Shown in pieces: positions 10,601 through 17,663 of a DNA stretch of 30,565 bases. How positions within the stretch are numbered: position 1 is the stretch's first letter; each line of letters opens with the position of its first letter. Source of the DNA: CAYGSN01 sp964352675 (GTDB taxonomy: Bacteria > Pseudomonadota > Alphaproteobacteria > Micavibrionales > Micavibrionaceae). The notes beneath the pieces are model-generated. The model ran no database searches and was not told the origin of the DNA. It worked only from the letters and a program-made list of their open reading frames with translations. The stretch is taken from the NCBI GenBank assembly GCA_964352675.1, contig CAYGSN010000022.1, positions 1 through 30,565 on the forward strand, given 5' to 3'. A program made the translations under genes and the position numbers.

Positions 10601-11556
10601 GCATCATCGGGCGTGGTTGTGTTGATTCCGACTGTATTCGTATCGGCATCTGTGCCGAACCGAAGTGAGGTCGCCGATAGCTGCGTCCATAAATTTGCGC
10701 CTGCGGAAACGGATTCCCAAGCATATCCGGAGACAATACCATCGCCATTTGTATCGTCGCAAATTTGCAGAACATCAGGATTGCTATCATCAAAAATTCT
10801 CAGAAGCCCTTCATTGGCGGCATTACAGTTTATCAATGTCGCATCATTGGGCAACAAGGCGCTGGCCGTCGCCAGATTGAGGGTTCCGCTAAAGCTTGCC
10901 CCGCCGGTCACATTTAAGTCTTTCGCAATTTCTGCTGTGTTTGGTGTTATCGTGCTCAGACTCCAAAGCCCGCCTGCCTGCGCGGTGGCGCCCTGATAAT
11001 CAATTTCAGTAACAATATCGTCGCCGGTGCGTGTGACGCCGCCGCCATTGTCATTACACGTTGTGCCAAAAGTCTGGTCAGGTCCGGCCGATATCATCAC
11101 AATGATCGGATAGCTTTGGCCGCCTGTTCCATCTCCGTCCAGACGCAGTGCCGCTGCGCCGCACGCAACATCTCCGGTCGTTACGCCCGCATCCCATGAA
11201 CAATAGCCGTAATTTGTTCCCCATGGGTCTTGTCTTTGTGTTGTGATTGTTGCGGGTAAGAATCCGCCATTGGTCGGCGCATCCGCTGCGCCGGGGTCGC
11301 TCCACTCCAGCGGTTCAACAAAACCGTCACCGTCACAATCTCCGCTTAAGGCCTGTGCCGCGGATTCAATCGTAATCAAGCGTGAGGCGAGGTTCATCTC
11401 CGTCTTGGCCTGTTCGCGGCGGTTGACCTCCACCATTGTCGTGAGCGGACCGCGCATCGTCGCCATGATGGCGGTGCCCAGAATGCCGACGACCGCAACG
11501 GCGCCAAACAGGGTAAAGAATATATTCCCTTTTTCGGAAGATGATCTTGATCTCAT
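4687..11556 (-). CDS. Giant modular surface protein with S74 intramolecular chaperone (tail-spike-like)
   Basis: Protein of 2289 residues. Residues 1-50 resemble a pilin-like N-terminus: a short basic leader, then GNIFFTLFGAVAVVGILG and a helix, but without the Glu5 of classical type IV pilins. An early region has EF-hand-like loops (DCDGDGFVEPLE, DTNGDGIVSG). Residues about 671-2127 hold five long tandem modules containing many YadA-like head repeats of the GSTAWGxxxG and GxITASGxG type. From Ser2128 an S74 (endosialidase-type) self-processing chaperone domain is recognisable: SDIRLKKNIKPIENALDKI, later IGVIAQEVEKVFPEA and YRYLVAPLIEGVKEL, then a coiled coil. Ser2128 and Lys2133 match the Ser-Lys dyad known in phage tail spikes. 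A C-terminal helix (about 2264-2284) ends in RKKSL. Such proteins are expected to trimerise; a role as a surface fibre or adhesin is inferred. The gene appears monocistronic. Confidence 0.9.
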   Translation of the reverse strand: MRSRSSSEKGNIFFTLFGAVAVVGILGTAIMATMRGPLTTMVEVNRREQAKTEMNLASRLITIESAAQALSGDCDGDGFVEPLEWSDPGAADAPTNGGFLPATITTQRQDPWGTNYGYCSWDAGVTTGDVACGAAALRLDGDGTGGQSYPIIVMISAGPDQTFGTTCNDNGGGVTRTGDDIVTEIDYQGATAQAGGLWSLSTITPNTAEIAKDLNVTGGASFSGTLNLATASALLPNDATLINCNAANEGLLRIFDDSNPDVLQICDDTNGDGIVSGYAWESVSAGANLWTQLSATSLRFGTDADTNTVGINTTTPDDALDVRGNIGVTGNIELGNDLLFDNNSDFIQWNSGATITGTATTISGAASSSISLDVNGGFVEANFTDGSVQLNGDILTMGTTSNSSASALNVRNNGLTSILFVRNDGNVGINNITPAAALDVTGNANVSGNYRIDGIGVLASTAAVSSTILVGASAGDSVTGADNTIVGGDAAATLTTGTDNIIIGEGADVPAAGTSNYLNIGKAIHADLSSKEVGIGFADTYDVSLFNDTLEVNGDIDAVGTITAPTVTATTVNGTTFNGTTYNITGVTNPLSGVPDCDASTEKLAWTAGTGWSCGTDLQGGGSGGVPLLGELTDVSVAGPSDGQCLVYDATGAADAKWIAVSCGSSGTGVFVVESSVVLPNSSVVTISTDDFLFGSTQLTDSGDTNEDARMFFDKDIAAFRAGKVIGTQWDTRGDQSAAFGLNTIATGEGAMVWGSNRLNVNTGSIEATGPGATAFGFMSFISDGKIESTGTGTTAFGTAINAHSIRATDSGALARGYASGGNIVAGNAGGASGSTAWGLTTGGDITASGNGSTAWGYGGVTSSGTGTTAFGQNVTAGTGANAIAFGFDAQATGTRSLAIGLGDASTATFPRVSGTGSMGIFMGDQQGVNITASSTMAILGGSVVINSDSASTGAQALNLDVEGNVGAALYCDEDGNNCFSAAGLTGGVEGVFIVENNVVLPNSNVVDTTMDDFVFGSLQLTDTGTGAGDKRFFFDKLQGAFRAGEAQSTEWDAPGVNSTAFGLDNTASGAQAMAWGNTASAQADNSTAFGNTVLTTVGAGSIAFGNEVAVSGARSLGIGIGDAAGTIPLVTGSDSMGIFLGDTAGANVTASEVLAIVGGSVIINPSSADATPSTGGATADLELDVEGDIGAQNYCDNDGDVCFTAADVSGLNSAVFEVNANVVRPISGGVVDNSAADFVFGSTQLTNSGDADEAARFFFDKDIAAFRAGSASGTQWDSPGTGSAAFGGNTQATGNYSMAWGDATTDDIVASNIGSTAWGQASGGAITASNTGATAFGFSDSAITASGTGSLAFGYGDLGTIIASGDGSLAWGDNVTASGNFSAALGVGVTAGAGNNSFAIGYETIASGTRSMAFSVGDSTATFPTISASDSIGFFMGNQANIDVNTSQVMAILGGSMIINPDSSSASPAVPDTDLALHVEGNVGANNYCDTAGENCFDPADISTGDTGVFIAENNVVIANSSLVTTSSDDFVFGSLQLTDSTVANDDKRFYFNKNSAAFRAGQATDGQWDAPGTASAAFGYNTTASNNGSMAWGYNNPVLSGEIQATQAGATAWGTTGGFNANIQATGIGSTAWGYANNDTIEATATGATAAGLDASATGSGSFAYGLDVTAGTGNYSFAFGREVIASGVYSAAFGMGDAATVNFPEVTGASSFGIFMGNQDAVEVNRDYVMALLGGSMIINPDSSVASPAVPDLDLALHVEGNVGATEYCDTAGENCFASADVGSGGAFTLESGGVVAPNSSVVDTTSNDFVFGSLQLTDSGTAADDKRMLFDKDIAAFRAGEATGTQWNTMGTGSVGFGRDVITTGNYAAAWGDAGNPNGGTSSITSSGIGSTAFGYSTNAAFFAPEISAITASGNGSMAFGQASGSLANTAQILASNTGAFAHGSASAVSGGSITASNEGATAWGSTAAATGITASGVGSTAFGSPSGGNIVASGTGSTAFGASPTASGLGSVAFGRQVTAGAGAYAIAMGNEVDATGTNSIGIAASDGAADNTVSGQRTVGIFAGTTSGNTVSQNDAIVFMTSGSVGINQVAPNQGALEVKGGSVCVDTNNDNNASSCITAESDIRLKKNIKPIENALDKIEKLRGVEFDWRWDEYSIVDRYEYTPHAIGVIAQEVEKVFPEAMGEENQGFKTVEYRYLVAPLIEGVKELNAKNKALETEVTALKAENAKIQNAVTTLQDQIDLLNKTAISGANKASGENWLLILLLGFAGMGLGAFVLRKKSL
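5176..9546 (-). repeat. Five tandem protein-coding modules (about 220-340 residues each)
   Basis: Inside the giant gene, five diverged modules begin with the same pattern, for example FVVESSVVLPNSSVV, then DDFLFGSTQLTDSG, then FFDKDIAAFRAG and TQWDTRG. In gene order they begin at 9546, 8580, 7908, 7026 and 6186, and the last runs into the S74 domain at 5175. Each carries a variable number of head repeats followed by an SMGIFMGDQ-type and MAILGGSVVINPDSS-type segment. The first four end with a Cys-pair motif such as YCDTAGENCF. Spacing differs (about 672 to 1011 bases), mainly through the number of head repeats. Confidence 0.85.
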
Positions 11557-11795
11557 TATCGTGCTATAGCCCCCAAGCCCTAAAATATTCCTTCAGCCAA
11601 GTTTCCTGCCCTCTAAAACCGCTGAATATCCCTAAATTTCAGGTGGTATTCCCCTAATTATGCGGGAAATACGTTTACAAATTCTTAGGATTTACGCAGC
11701 AATGGGGTCAGGATTGTCCTAAAAGCCTATCAGATTCGCGGGGTTTGGCGAGTCATTGGCAAGCCAAATCAAAAACTTAACCACAGATGCCGGGG
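11557..11795. other. Intergenic region upstream of the giant gene
   Basis: This 239-base gap holds the leader of the giant gene (minus strand) and the downstream end of the RDD gene. A CATAAT hexamer reading on the minus strand (complement of 11659-11664) could be a -10 element, but no convincing -35 is spaced from it. An imperfectly placed inverted repeat, TTAGGA near 11687 and TCCTAA near 11718, is also present. I see no convincing small gene. Confidence 0.4.
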
Positions 11796-11799
11796 TTAA
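11771..11799 (-). terminator. Possible intrinsic terminator of the RDD/ABC1-kinase operon
   Basis: Reading on the minus strand, TTAACC (11799-11794, including the RDD gene's stop codon) pairs with GGTTAA (11782-11777) across an 11-base loop, followed by GTTTTTG. The stem is short and AT-rich, so this is a moderate to weak terminator call. Confidence 0.4.
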
Positions 11800-13595
11800 A
11801 GGCGCAATTCTCGGCGAAACCCCGCCATACCGGGGAGCTGGTAATATAGGGTGCGGGCCTGTCCGTCCCACAGGACCGGCTGGCTTTTCATGACCATGCG
11901 TTTTTCGTCGGGCAGGGCGTTGACAAACATCCCCATATTTTCCGGCGGAATGCCCAGACGGTGTGCCGCCCAGCCGATGCGTAGCATGGTTTTCAGCGCA
12001 TTGTTGTGATGAAACGTGCCGATCACCGGTGTGGCACCGGTAAAACTGTCCAGGGCGTAATCCCGGAAAAAAAGGCCCAGCGGGTTATATACGGCCCGCC
12101 AGCTGTGGAGGTCCTGCAGAGGCTTTATGGTGTTGCGCTGGTGGCGCAGCAGCGTATCTTCAGCGAACAGCGTATCGGCCACGTCAATGGCCGCGACAAA
12201 ATAATTGCGCGTGGTGTTGGGCTGGATGAAGGGGAGGTAATCGACCTGCGAGCGGTTCAGGATTCTCTCATACAGCGCATATTCATGCGCCAGGATATTG
12301 TCGATGACACTCTGGTCGAATGCGGCGGGTGCGAGGGCTTGCTCAATCTCGTGGGCTAAATCCTCTGTCTCATCTGCGGCGGCATCCAGCAAGACCGGCA
12401 GGGCATGCAGGACGTGGTTGTAATGGATTAAAACGCGGCTTTTTCCAAAGAGAAAACCATCAGAAAAAAGATTGTCTTTCCATGAGTTAGCCATTAATAG
12501 CCAATTTTTTATAACGGCTTTGCGGCTATCCGGCGTGCTGTTCGGATCTTCAATCCGCAGGATCATATCAGCCAAGATCAGGTCGGTCAGCGCAACGCTT
12601 TCCTCGGTCAGATAGGGTGGGTTGGAGTGCGCCGCGCGGCCGAAAAATGTCGCGGTGTAATTGTCGATCAAGCTCTGATTATTGCTCAGGATATCGCGTA
12701 TGGCGGCCCTGTCCTGACAGGGCGCATAGCCATGAAAGCGTATGTGCCGCGAAGCACAACGGAAATCTGCCAGCTTCATGGCGATTTCGAAGCTGCTCTG
12801 GTTTTTCCATGTGGCGCGCAGATTGACCGGGTTTTCCGGGGCCATCTCCTGCAGCCTTTCAATGCGCGGATTTAAAGGGCGGTCAAGAAGGTTCAGCGTC
12901 GCCCAGCCGCCCACACCGCCCATCAACACCAAGAGAAAAATCAGAAACGGGGCGTGAAATATCTTTTTGAGGAGTTTCATGCCCCCTGGCTCATGATCGT
13001 AATAGTGTACGCGTACACCCCAGATGCGGTCGGGAATGCTCCGTTTTTCTTTGTCGGAGAGCACCGGGACGAACCACAGAACCTGTAGCAAAATCATAAG
13101 GCTGAACAGGTTCAGCAGCCCCACATGGATCAGCGGAATTTCCATCGCCACGCCGATCAGGATTAAATAATTAGCGCTCAGCAAAGGCAGGAACGCTGTC
13201 AAAATCCAGAAAAACGCCCTGAAAAACCCTATGCGTGCACCATTCTTGCGTTGTGCGCGAATGTAAAAGGCGCTCATGCCGGGCGTAGCGCGCAGTGGAC
13301 TGGCGATAAAGGCGGCGGCGATGGCAACCAATATTCCCACTGTACTGGTGGAGCCGATCACCCGGTCCCATCCCATGTCGGGCGTCGGCGGGCGGTAGTG
13401 TGGGCGCCCGATTGGAATGTCGTTGATATATTTATAGAGCAAATTGATGCAAATCGCCGTGCCGATCAAAAGTCCGATATCCAGCATAAAACCGCCATGG
13501 CGCTGCACCAGCGTAGATGGAAATTTATGTTCGCGCCCATGATAAGGATTGCGCAGGAGATGTTTAGGATGAAGCTTGTTCAGTCTGGAGGTCAA
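11796..13595 (-). CDS. RDD-family membrane protein with large C-terminal domain
   Basis: Protein of 599 residues. The N-terminal third looks like an RDD domain: an Arg before LVQRHGGFMLD, transmembrane segments at about 37-57, 79-100, 122-150 and 158-178, the ATPGM motif after the second helix, and DRIWGVRV at the end. A fifth helix lies near 211-235, followed by about 360 residues with no recognised domain, probably in the periplasm. RDD proteins are poorly understood; some are transporters. The start is a TTG at 13595 that overlaps the upstream ABC1-kinase gene by 32 bases. The next internal ATG (residue 37) would remove the conserved Arg-to-Asp stretch of the RDD domain, so I prefer the TTG. 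The ribosome site is weak, which suggests coupled translation with the kinase. Confidence 0.75.
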   Translation of the reverse strand: MTSRLNKLHPKHLLRNPYHGREHKFPSTLVQRHGGFMLDIGLLIGTAICINLLYKYINDIPIGRPHYRPPTPDMGWDRVIGSTSTVGILVAIAAAFIASPLRATPGMSAFYIRAQRKNGARIGFFRAFFWILTAFLPLLSANYLILIGVAMEIPLIHVGLLNLFSLMILLQVLWFVPVLSDKEKRSIPDRIWGVRVHYYDHEPGGMKLLKKIFHAPFLIFLLVLMGGVGGWATLNLLDRPLNPRIERLQEMAPENPVNLRATWKNQSSFEIAMKLADFRCASRHIRFHGYAPCQDRAAIRDILSNNQSLIDNYTATFFGRAAHSNPPYLTEESVALTDLILADMILRIEDPNSTPDSRKAVIKNWLLMANSWKDNLFSDGFLFGKSRVLIHYNHVLHALPVLLDAAADETEDLAHEIEQALAPAAFDQSVIDNILAHEYALYERILNRSQVDYLPFIQPNTTRNYFVAAIDVADTLFAEDTLLRHQRNTIKPLQDLHSWRAVYNPLGLFFRDYALDSFTGATPVIGTFHHNNALKTMLRIGWAAHRLGIPPENMGMFVNALPDEKRMVMKSQPVLWDGQARTLYYQLPGMAGFRRELRL

Positions 13596-14985
13596 AATCT
13601 TGCAGCGCCTTTTTTTGTCGTTTGCTCATTTCGATTGTATCAAAATTGCCGATCAATTCATTAAAAACCCGGTGCCAGTTGATTTGCGCATCCAGATGAA
13701 TGAAGACCGAACCCAGGCCGAGTGCCGCACGGTCCATGAAAACAAATTCACGCGGGATGGCAATTCCGCCGCGCTCTTTCGAGAGCTCCCGCAGTTTCTT
13801 ATGCACCTTCTCGGCGGTTTCGCGCCCGTAGACCGCCCCGTCTGCATAGCCGATTGCGCGCACCTTATCCTCCATCACCGGGCCATATAAAAATGCCGCC
13901 CAGATATTGAGCGTTTCAATTTGTTCCTTCGACAGATCTTTGAACCCCCAGGTTTCATAGGCATGAACAGCCAGCGCGTTATCCTTGGCCATCAGGGCTT
14001 TGTAGAGATCAATCACTCCGCCAACGAATTTTGGCGGGAAAACGCGGATACAGCCGAAATCAAGCAGATTGATCGACAGATCATCGCGCACGGTGTAATT
14101 GCCCAGATGCGGATCGCCATGAATAATCCCGTAATAATAAAGCGGCACATACCAGGCGCGGAACATATTCATCGCAATGGTGTTGCGGGTTTCGGCATCG
14201 GCCTCCTTGAACTCCAAAATTTTGCGCCCCTCCAGCCACGTGCAGGTCAACAGCCGGTCGGTGCAAAGATCATCAACAACCTGCGGCACATGCACGCCGG
14301 CCTCACCCTCCAGCATATGCCCGTAAAGCTTGCATTGCTTGGCCTCGCGTTCGTAATCCAGCTCCTCATAGAGCCGCTCGGCAAGCTCGGCATGAATATG
14401 CCCGGTCCGGATTGATTTGTCGTAGCGTTCATAAATCCCGAAAATGATTTTGAGCTGCTGCAGATCGGTTTTAATGGCCGATTGCATGTCGGGATATTGC
14501 AGCTTACAGGCGAGAGCTTCGCCGTCATGCGCGGTGGCCCGGTGGACCTGCCCCAGGCTCGCAGCGGCGGCGGCCTCTTTCTCGAAGCTCTCAAACTTGC
14601 TCTGCCAATCGGGGCCCAGCTCTGTGCGCATACGGCGTTTCACAAACGGCCAGCCCATCGACGGTGCATTGGCCTGCAGCTTCTGAAATTCCTGCGCATA
14701 TTCGGCCGGAAGAGCCTCGGGAATGGTGGCAAGAATTTGGCCCACTTTCATCAGCGGGCCTTTGAGATTGCCCAGCGCGCCCATGAGTTGCGCGGCGTGT
14801 TCCGGGCGGTCAATGTTAAAGCCGAGGAAACGCTCCCCCGCCAGCTTCGCCGCTAGCCCCGCCATGGTGCCGGAAATCTTTCCCACCCGCGCAATGCGGC
14901 TGCTCATGCGGTTTTCATTAAATCCTGCCTCATCGTCAACTTCAGTAATTTCAGTATCAGGGGCATTCCCTGCATCCGTGCTCAT
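13564..14985 (-). CDS. ABC1/UbiB/COQ8-family atypical protein kinase
   Basis: Protein of 473 residues with the ABC1 family hallmarks: the KxGQ motif in LMKVGQILAT, the Ala-rich loop AAAAASLGQVHRA, a nucleotide-binding Lys in ACKLQYP, ELDYEREAKQ, the catalytic loop HGDPHLGNY (His289, Asp291) and the metal-binding LLDFGC (Asp309). In bacteria and mitochondria this family supports ubiquinone synthesis, probably as an ATPase rather than a true protein kinase. No C-terminal membrane helix pair like that of classical UbiB is obvious, so it may be a family member other than UbiB itself; I leave the symbol empty. The ATG at 14985 is chosen over a GTG two codons upstream. It is divergent from a sigma factor gene and overlaps the RDD gene downstream. 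Confidence 0.9.
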   Translation of the reverse strand: MSTDAGNAPDTEITEVDDEAGFNENRMSSRIARVGKISGTMAGLAAKLAGERFLGFNIDRPEHAAQLMGALGNLKGPLMKVGQILATIPEALPAEYAQEFQKLQANAPSMGWPFVKRRMRTELGPDWQSKFESFEKEAAAAASLGQVHRATAHDGEALACKLQYPDMQSAIKTDLQQLKIIFGIYERYDKSIRTGHIHAELAERLYEELDYEREAKQCKLYGHMLEGEAGVHVPQVVDDLCTDRLLTCTWLEGRKILEFKEADAETRNTIAMNMFRAWYVPLYYYGIIHGDPHLGNYTVRDDLSINLLDFGCIRVFPPKFVGGVIDLYKALMAKDNALAVHAYETWGFKDLSKEQIETLNIWAAFLYGPVMEDKVRAIGYADGAVYGRETAEKVHKKLRELSKERGGIAIPREFVFMDRAALGLGSVFIHLDAQINWHRVFNELIGNFDTIEMSKRQKKALQDFDLQTEQASS

Positions 14986-15100
14986 AGGCACTAAAATGGC
15001 GTTTTTTGCAGAGATGTCGAGGGATAAGTTTTTATTCTTTGTATTTTTCTTTATTATGTTATATGCATTACCTGTTTCAATATCTTAAGTGAAAAATGAA

Positions 15101-16198
15101 ATGACAAAACTAAATGAAACATTTGCAGGAGAAGTGGATACCAACTGGGGTGACCTGGATGGCGGCGTTGCTATCCTTGATGAGGAGCAGGAATCTGAAG
15201 ATCTACTTGAAGAAGGGTGGTCAGGTTCAGAAGAGCCAGAAGAAGATTTTTACAAAATAGACCAGTTTCCCCTTTTTACAGAGGATGAAGAAAGAAGACA
15301 CTTTGAATGTATAAAAGGGCTGAAACGAGAGATAATAGAAGCGCTTGGGGGAAATCCTAAAAAGTTTAAAGTTTCATTTGCCCTGCTGGGTGATATCCAA
15401 AGAAATCAAAAGGGAAAATATGATGAGGCTTTAGTTCAAAAAGCGGCTGAGCTTCATGCTCTCTACGAAGAGGCCTGCCTCCGTAATCTTGGTCTTGCTT
15501 GCTTTTGGGCTAATAAATTTGAACCCATGGCAACAGATATCTCTATTTTAGAATTCAAAGACCTGGTCCAGTTAGGAAATGAGGCAATAATGAATGCAAT
15601 CGCTTTGTTTGACGTTGAGAGAGATAACAAGTTTAGCACATATGCATCTACCGCGATCCGAATGAAATTAGTGCGCGCAATCAATACAAATAAAACAGAT
15701 CAATCAAATGGTCGTGATCATGAGGGGAAGCAGGCTGCTATACAGAAGAAAATTCTTGAAGTCATGGGTGAGGCTGATACCATTTTAACGTATGATGAGA
15801 TTGCGAAAGCTTTAAGTGTAAAAGTTTTATACTTAATAGAGTGCATGAGAGCTATGGGCGTTAAAACCTTGTATCTGGATACTCCGGACAGGGATGGCAA
15901 AACCACATTTCTCAGCGCTATAATTGATCCAAGCCAACTAAGCGCTGCAGAAATAGCTGAAATGAGGGACTTGAAAGATCCCTTGCTAGATTATTTTGAA
16001 TATTTAACGCCTTTAGAAAGAAACGTTATCATTTACAGATATGGTTTAGATGGTACGAAGCCAAAAACATTAAAAGAAACCGGTCAATTGATGGATCCAC
16101 CCCTATCAAAAACTAAGGTCGGCGAAATTCATAAAAAGGCTTTTTCAAAACTTCAGGAGGCTGCGGGGGTGCGACCGCTTGGACCAGAGCTTTCTTAA
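15101..16198 (+). CDS. Sigma-70 family RNA polymerase sigma factor (RpoD/RpoH/RpoS-like layout)
   Basis: About 365 residues. An acidic N-terminus is followed by a region 1.2-like FPLFTEDEE, a region 2 with CLRNLGLACFWANKF, FKDLVQLGNEAIMNAI and FSTYASTAIRMKLVRAI, a region 3-like segment (LTYDEIAKALSVK, TLYLDTPDRDGKTTFLSAI) and a region 4 with LTPLERNVIIYRYGLDG and an HTH around LSKTKVGEIHKKAFSKL. Region 2.3-2.4 lacks the usual YATWWIRQ aromatic pair and reads YASTAIRM, so promoter melting may differ. The gene is visibly more AT-rich than its neighbours and no anti-sigma gene is adjacent. A GTG at 15089 is an alternative in-frame start; the ribosome site is weak for both. It is transcribed divergently from the ABC1 kinase. 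Confidence 0.85.
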   Translation: MTKLNETFAGEVDTNWGDLDGGVAILDEEQESEDLLEEGWSGSEEPEEDFYKIDQFPLFTEDEERRHFECIKGLKREIIEALGGNPKKFKVSFALLGDIQRNQKGKYDEALVQKAAELHALYEEACLRNLGLACFWANKFEPMATDISILEFKDLVQLGNEAIMNAIALFDVERDNKFSTYASTAIRMKLVRAINTNKTDQSNGRDHEGKQAAIQKKILEVMGEADTILTYDEIAKALSVKVLYLIECMRAMGVKTLYLDTPDRDGKTTFLSAIIDPSQLSAAEIAEMRDLKDPLLDYFEYLTPLERNVIIYRYGLDGTKPKTLKETGQLMDPPLSKTKVGEIHKKAFSKLQEAAGVRPLGPELS

Positions 16199-16283
16199 CC
16201 TTAACTTCCTGATTTTAAACGTGTGCAGCTCTCCAATTTTTTAGTGCTTTTCCTCTGAGAGAGGAGCTGGCACAATAGCGCTC

Positions 16284-16877
16284 ATGAACAAAACCGCCGT
16301 CATTCAAATCCGCGATGACATTATTCGCGCTGCCTTGCCGCATGTAGTCTTTGATGGCTGGGTGTGGGAGATGGTTTTGCGTGCTGCCGAAGAGGCCGGG
16401 CACAAGGAAAATGTCGCCCGTGCCGTATTCCCGGAAAAGATGATTGACGTTCTGGACGGTTTTGCCGATCTGGCGGACCGGGAGATGGCGCGCGCTCTTG
16501 AAAATATAAACCCTGAAGATTTGCGCATTCGTGACCGTGTGCGTAAAGCATTGATGGCGCGTTATGAATGGCTTGGGCCCCATAAAGAGGCCTTGCGTGA
16601 GAGCCTCGCATTTTGGGCGGTCCCGACGCGCAAGCCGCGTGCGATGAAAATTGTTTGGCGCACCGCCGACCACATCTGGGGCTGGGCGGGGGATGAGGCG
16701 CGTGACTATAACCGTTATACCAAGCGCGGGTTGCTCAGCGGAATTATCGTGTCCACCACGCTGGTCTGGCTGAATGATGCGGATGAGGAGATGCGCGCGA
16801 CGCGGGAGTTTATGGATCGGCGCATCGAAAATATTATGCAGATCGGCAAGTTTCTTGGTAAACTGAAAAAAGCATGA
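16284..16877 (+). CDS. COQ9-family protein (ubiquinone biosynthesis accessory)
   Basis: Protein of 197 residues. The C-terminal half contains the COQ9 signature TADHIWGWAGDEARDYNRYT followed by KRGLLSGIIVSTTLVWL, and the N-terminus is helical, as in TetR-fold COQ9 proteins. In mitochondria COQ9 binds lipids and supports the COQ7 hydroxylase; alphaproteobacterial homologues are presumed to help ubiquinone synthesis. The ATG at 16284 is the only good start. A GAGG-rich element at 16261-16266 is too far upstream for an ideal ribosome site and lies in a small hairpin (CCTCT at 16252, AGAGG at 16260). The stop overlaps the next start as ATGA. Confidence 0.88.
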   Translation: MNKTAVIQIRDDIIRAALPHVVFDGWVWEMVLRAAEEAGHKENVARAVFPEKMIDVLDGFADLADREMARALENINPEDLRIRDRVRKALMARYEWLGPHKEALRESLAFWAVPTRKPRAMKIVWRTADHIWGWAGDEARDYNRYTKRGLLSGIIVSTTLVWLNDADEEMRATREFMDRRIENIMQIGKFLGKLKKA

Positions 16878-17575
16878 AACGTTCCGTCATTTTTTCCGTT
16901 ATGATTTTATTTTGCTGCGCCTTTGCTGCGCCGCCGCCAGCCCATGCCGGGATTATCGATTTTTTCTTCCCGAGCCTGAAAAAGAAAGAGGTGGACCCGT
17001 CCGATACCCTGCGCGCGCCCTTTATGGAGCTGCAGGCGCAGGAGGAAGGCGCCCCGCCGCCGGAACGTCCGGCAGATTTCAATCTCGGACTATTGCGTGA
17101 TGCGGCCAATGCGGTGCCGCTGGAATCTGCGCACCGTAAAGACGAAGAAATTGCGCAATGGCTGGTCGTTGCGGTTTCGGACTCGCTGGCGTTTGATCCG
17201 CAGGGCGCAGAAGCCCAACTCGCAGAAAACGATGTTTATTTTTCCGAAGGCGGCAAGGCTGATTATCTCAAGTTTTTACAGGAGTCCGAAATATTGCGCG
17301 CCGTGCAGTCCGGACGCTATCAAATCCGCAATTTCGTGCAGGATGACCCGCTGATGCTCAATAAGGGCGCTGTCAGCGGCCGTTACCGCTGGCTGTTCGA
17401 GGTCCCGGTGATGCTCAGCTATATCGATAGCTCTGCCACCACCTATGAGAAGGTCGAGCCGGTCAACCAGATCCTGGATATCAAGATCCAGGTCGGGCGC
17501 GTCCCGGAAAAGCGCGGAGAGAATAATATCTTGATTGAGCGCTGGAGCGGCACCGTCCAACCATCCGGCGAATAA
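16874..17575 (+). CDS. DotI/IcmL-like (type IVB secretion family) exported protein
   Basis: Protein of 233 residues. A signal peptide is clear (MKRSVIFSVMILFCCAFA, cleavage probably after AHA near residue 25). The rest matches the DotI/IcmL/TraM C-terminal pattern: IAQWLVVAVSDSLAFD, then DVYFSEGGKADYLKFLQES, GRYRWLFEVPVMLSY and IQVGRVPEKRGENNILIERW. In Legionella and IncI plasmids this domain is periplasmic and anchored by an N-terminal helix in the Dot/Icm inner-membrane complex. Here a cleavable signal replaces the anchor, and no other Dot/Icm gene is in the window. The start overlaps the COQ9 stop by four bases (ATGA), so the two are probably co-translated. Its role outside a secretion apparatus is unknown. 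Confidence 0.7.
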   Translation: MKRSVIFSVMILFCCAFAAPPPAHAGIIDFFFPSLKKKEVDPSDTLRAPFMELQAQEEGAPPPERPADFNLGLLRDAANAVPLESAHRKDEEIAQWLVVAVSDSLAFDPQGAEAQLAENDVYFSEGGKADYLKFLQESEILRAVQSGRYQIRNFVQDDPLMLNKGAVSGRYRWLFEVPVMLSYIDSSATTYEKVEPVNQILDIKIQVGRVPEKRGENNILIERWSGTVQPSGE

Positions 17576-17663
17576 TTTTTTACTTTTTAGCTTTCCCGTG
17601 CCAGCGAATCCCCTACAATCTCCTTTCACCGAATCGATAAAGAGATAAAGAAGGAGTTTTTTG

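Noticed and set aside
5041..10996. Many plus-strand open frames opposite the giant gene
   Set aside because: They are repetitive Pro/Ala/Ser-rich shadows of the tandem modules, with no ribosome sites or recognisable products.
4687..11556. Classical trimeric autotransporter (YadA-type)
   Set aside because: Head-like repeats are present, but the C-terminus is an S74 chaperone plus one helix, not a YadA beta-barrel anchor.
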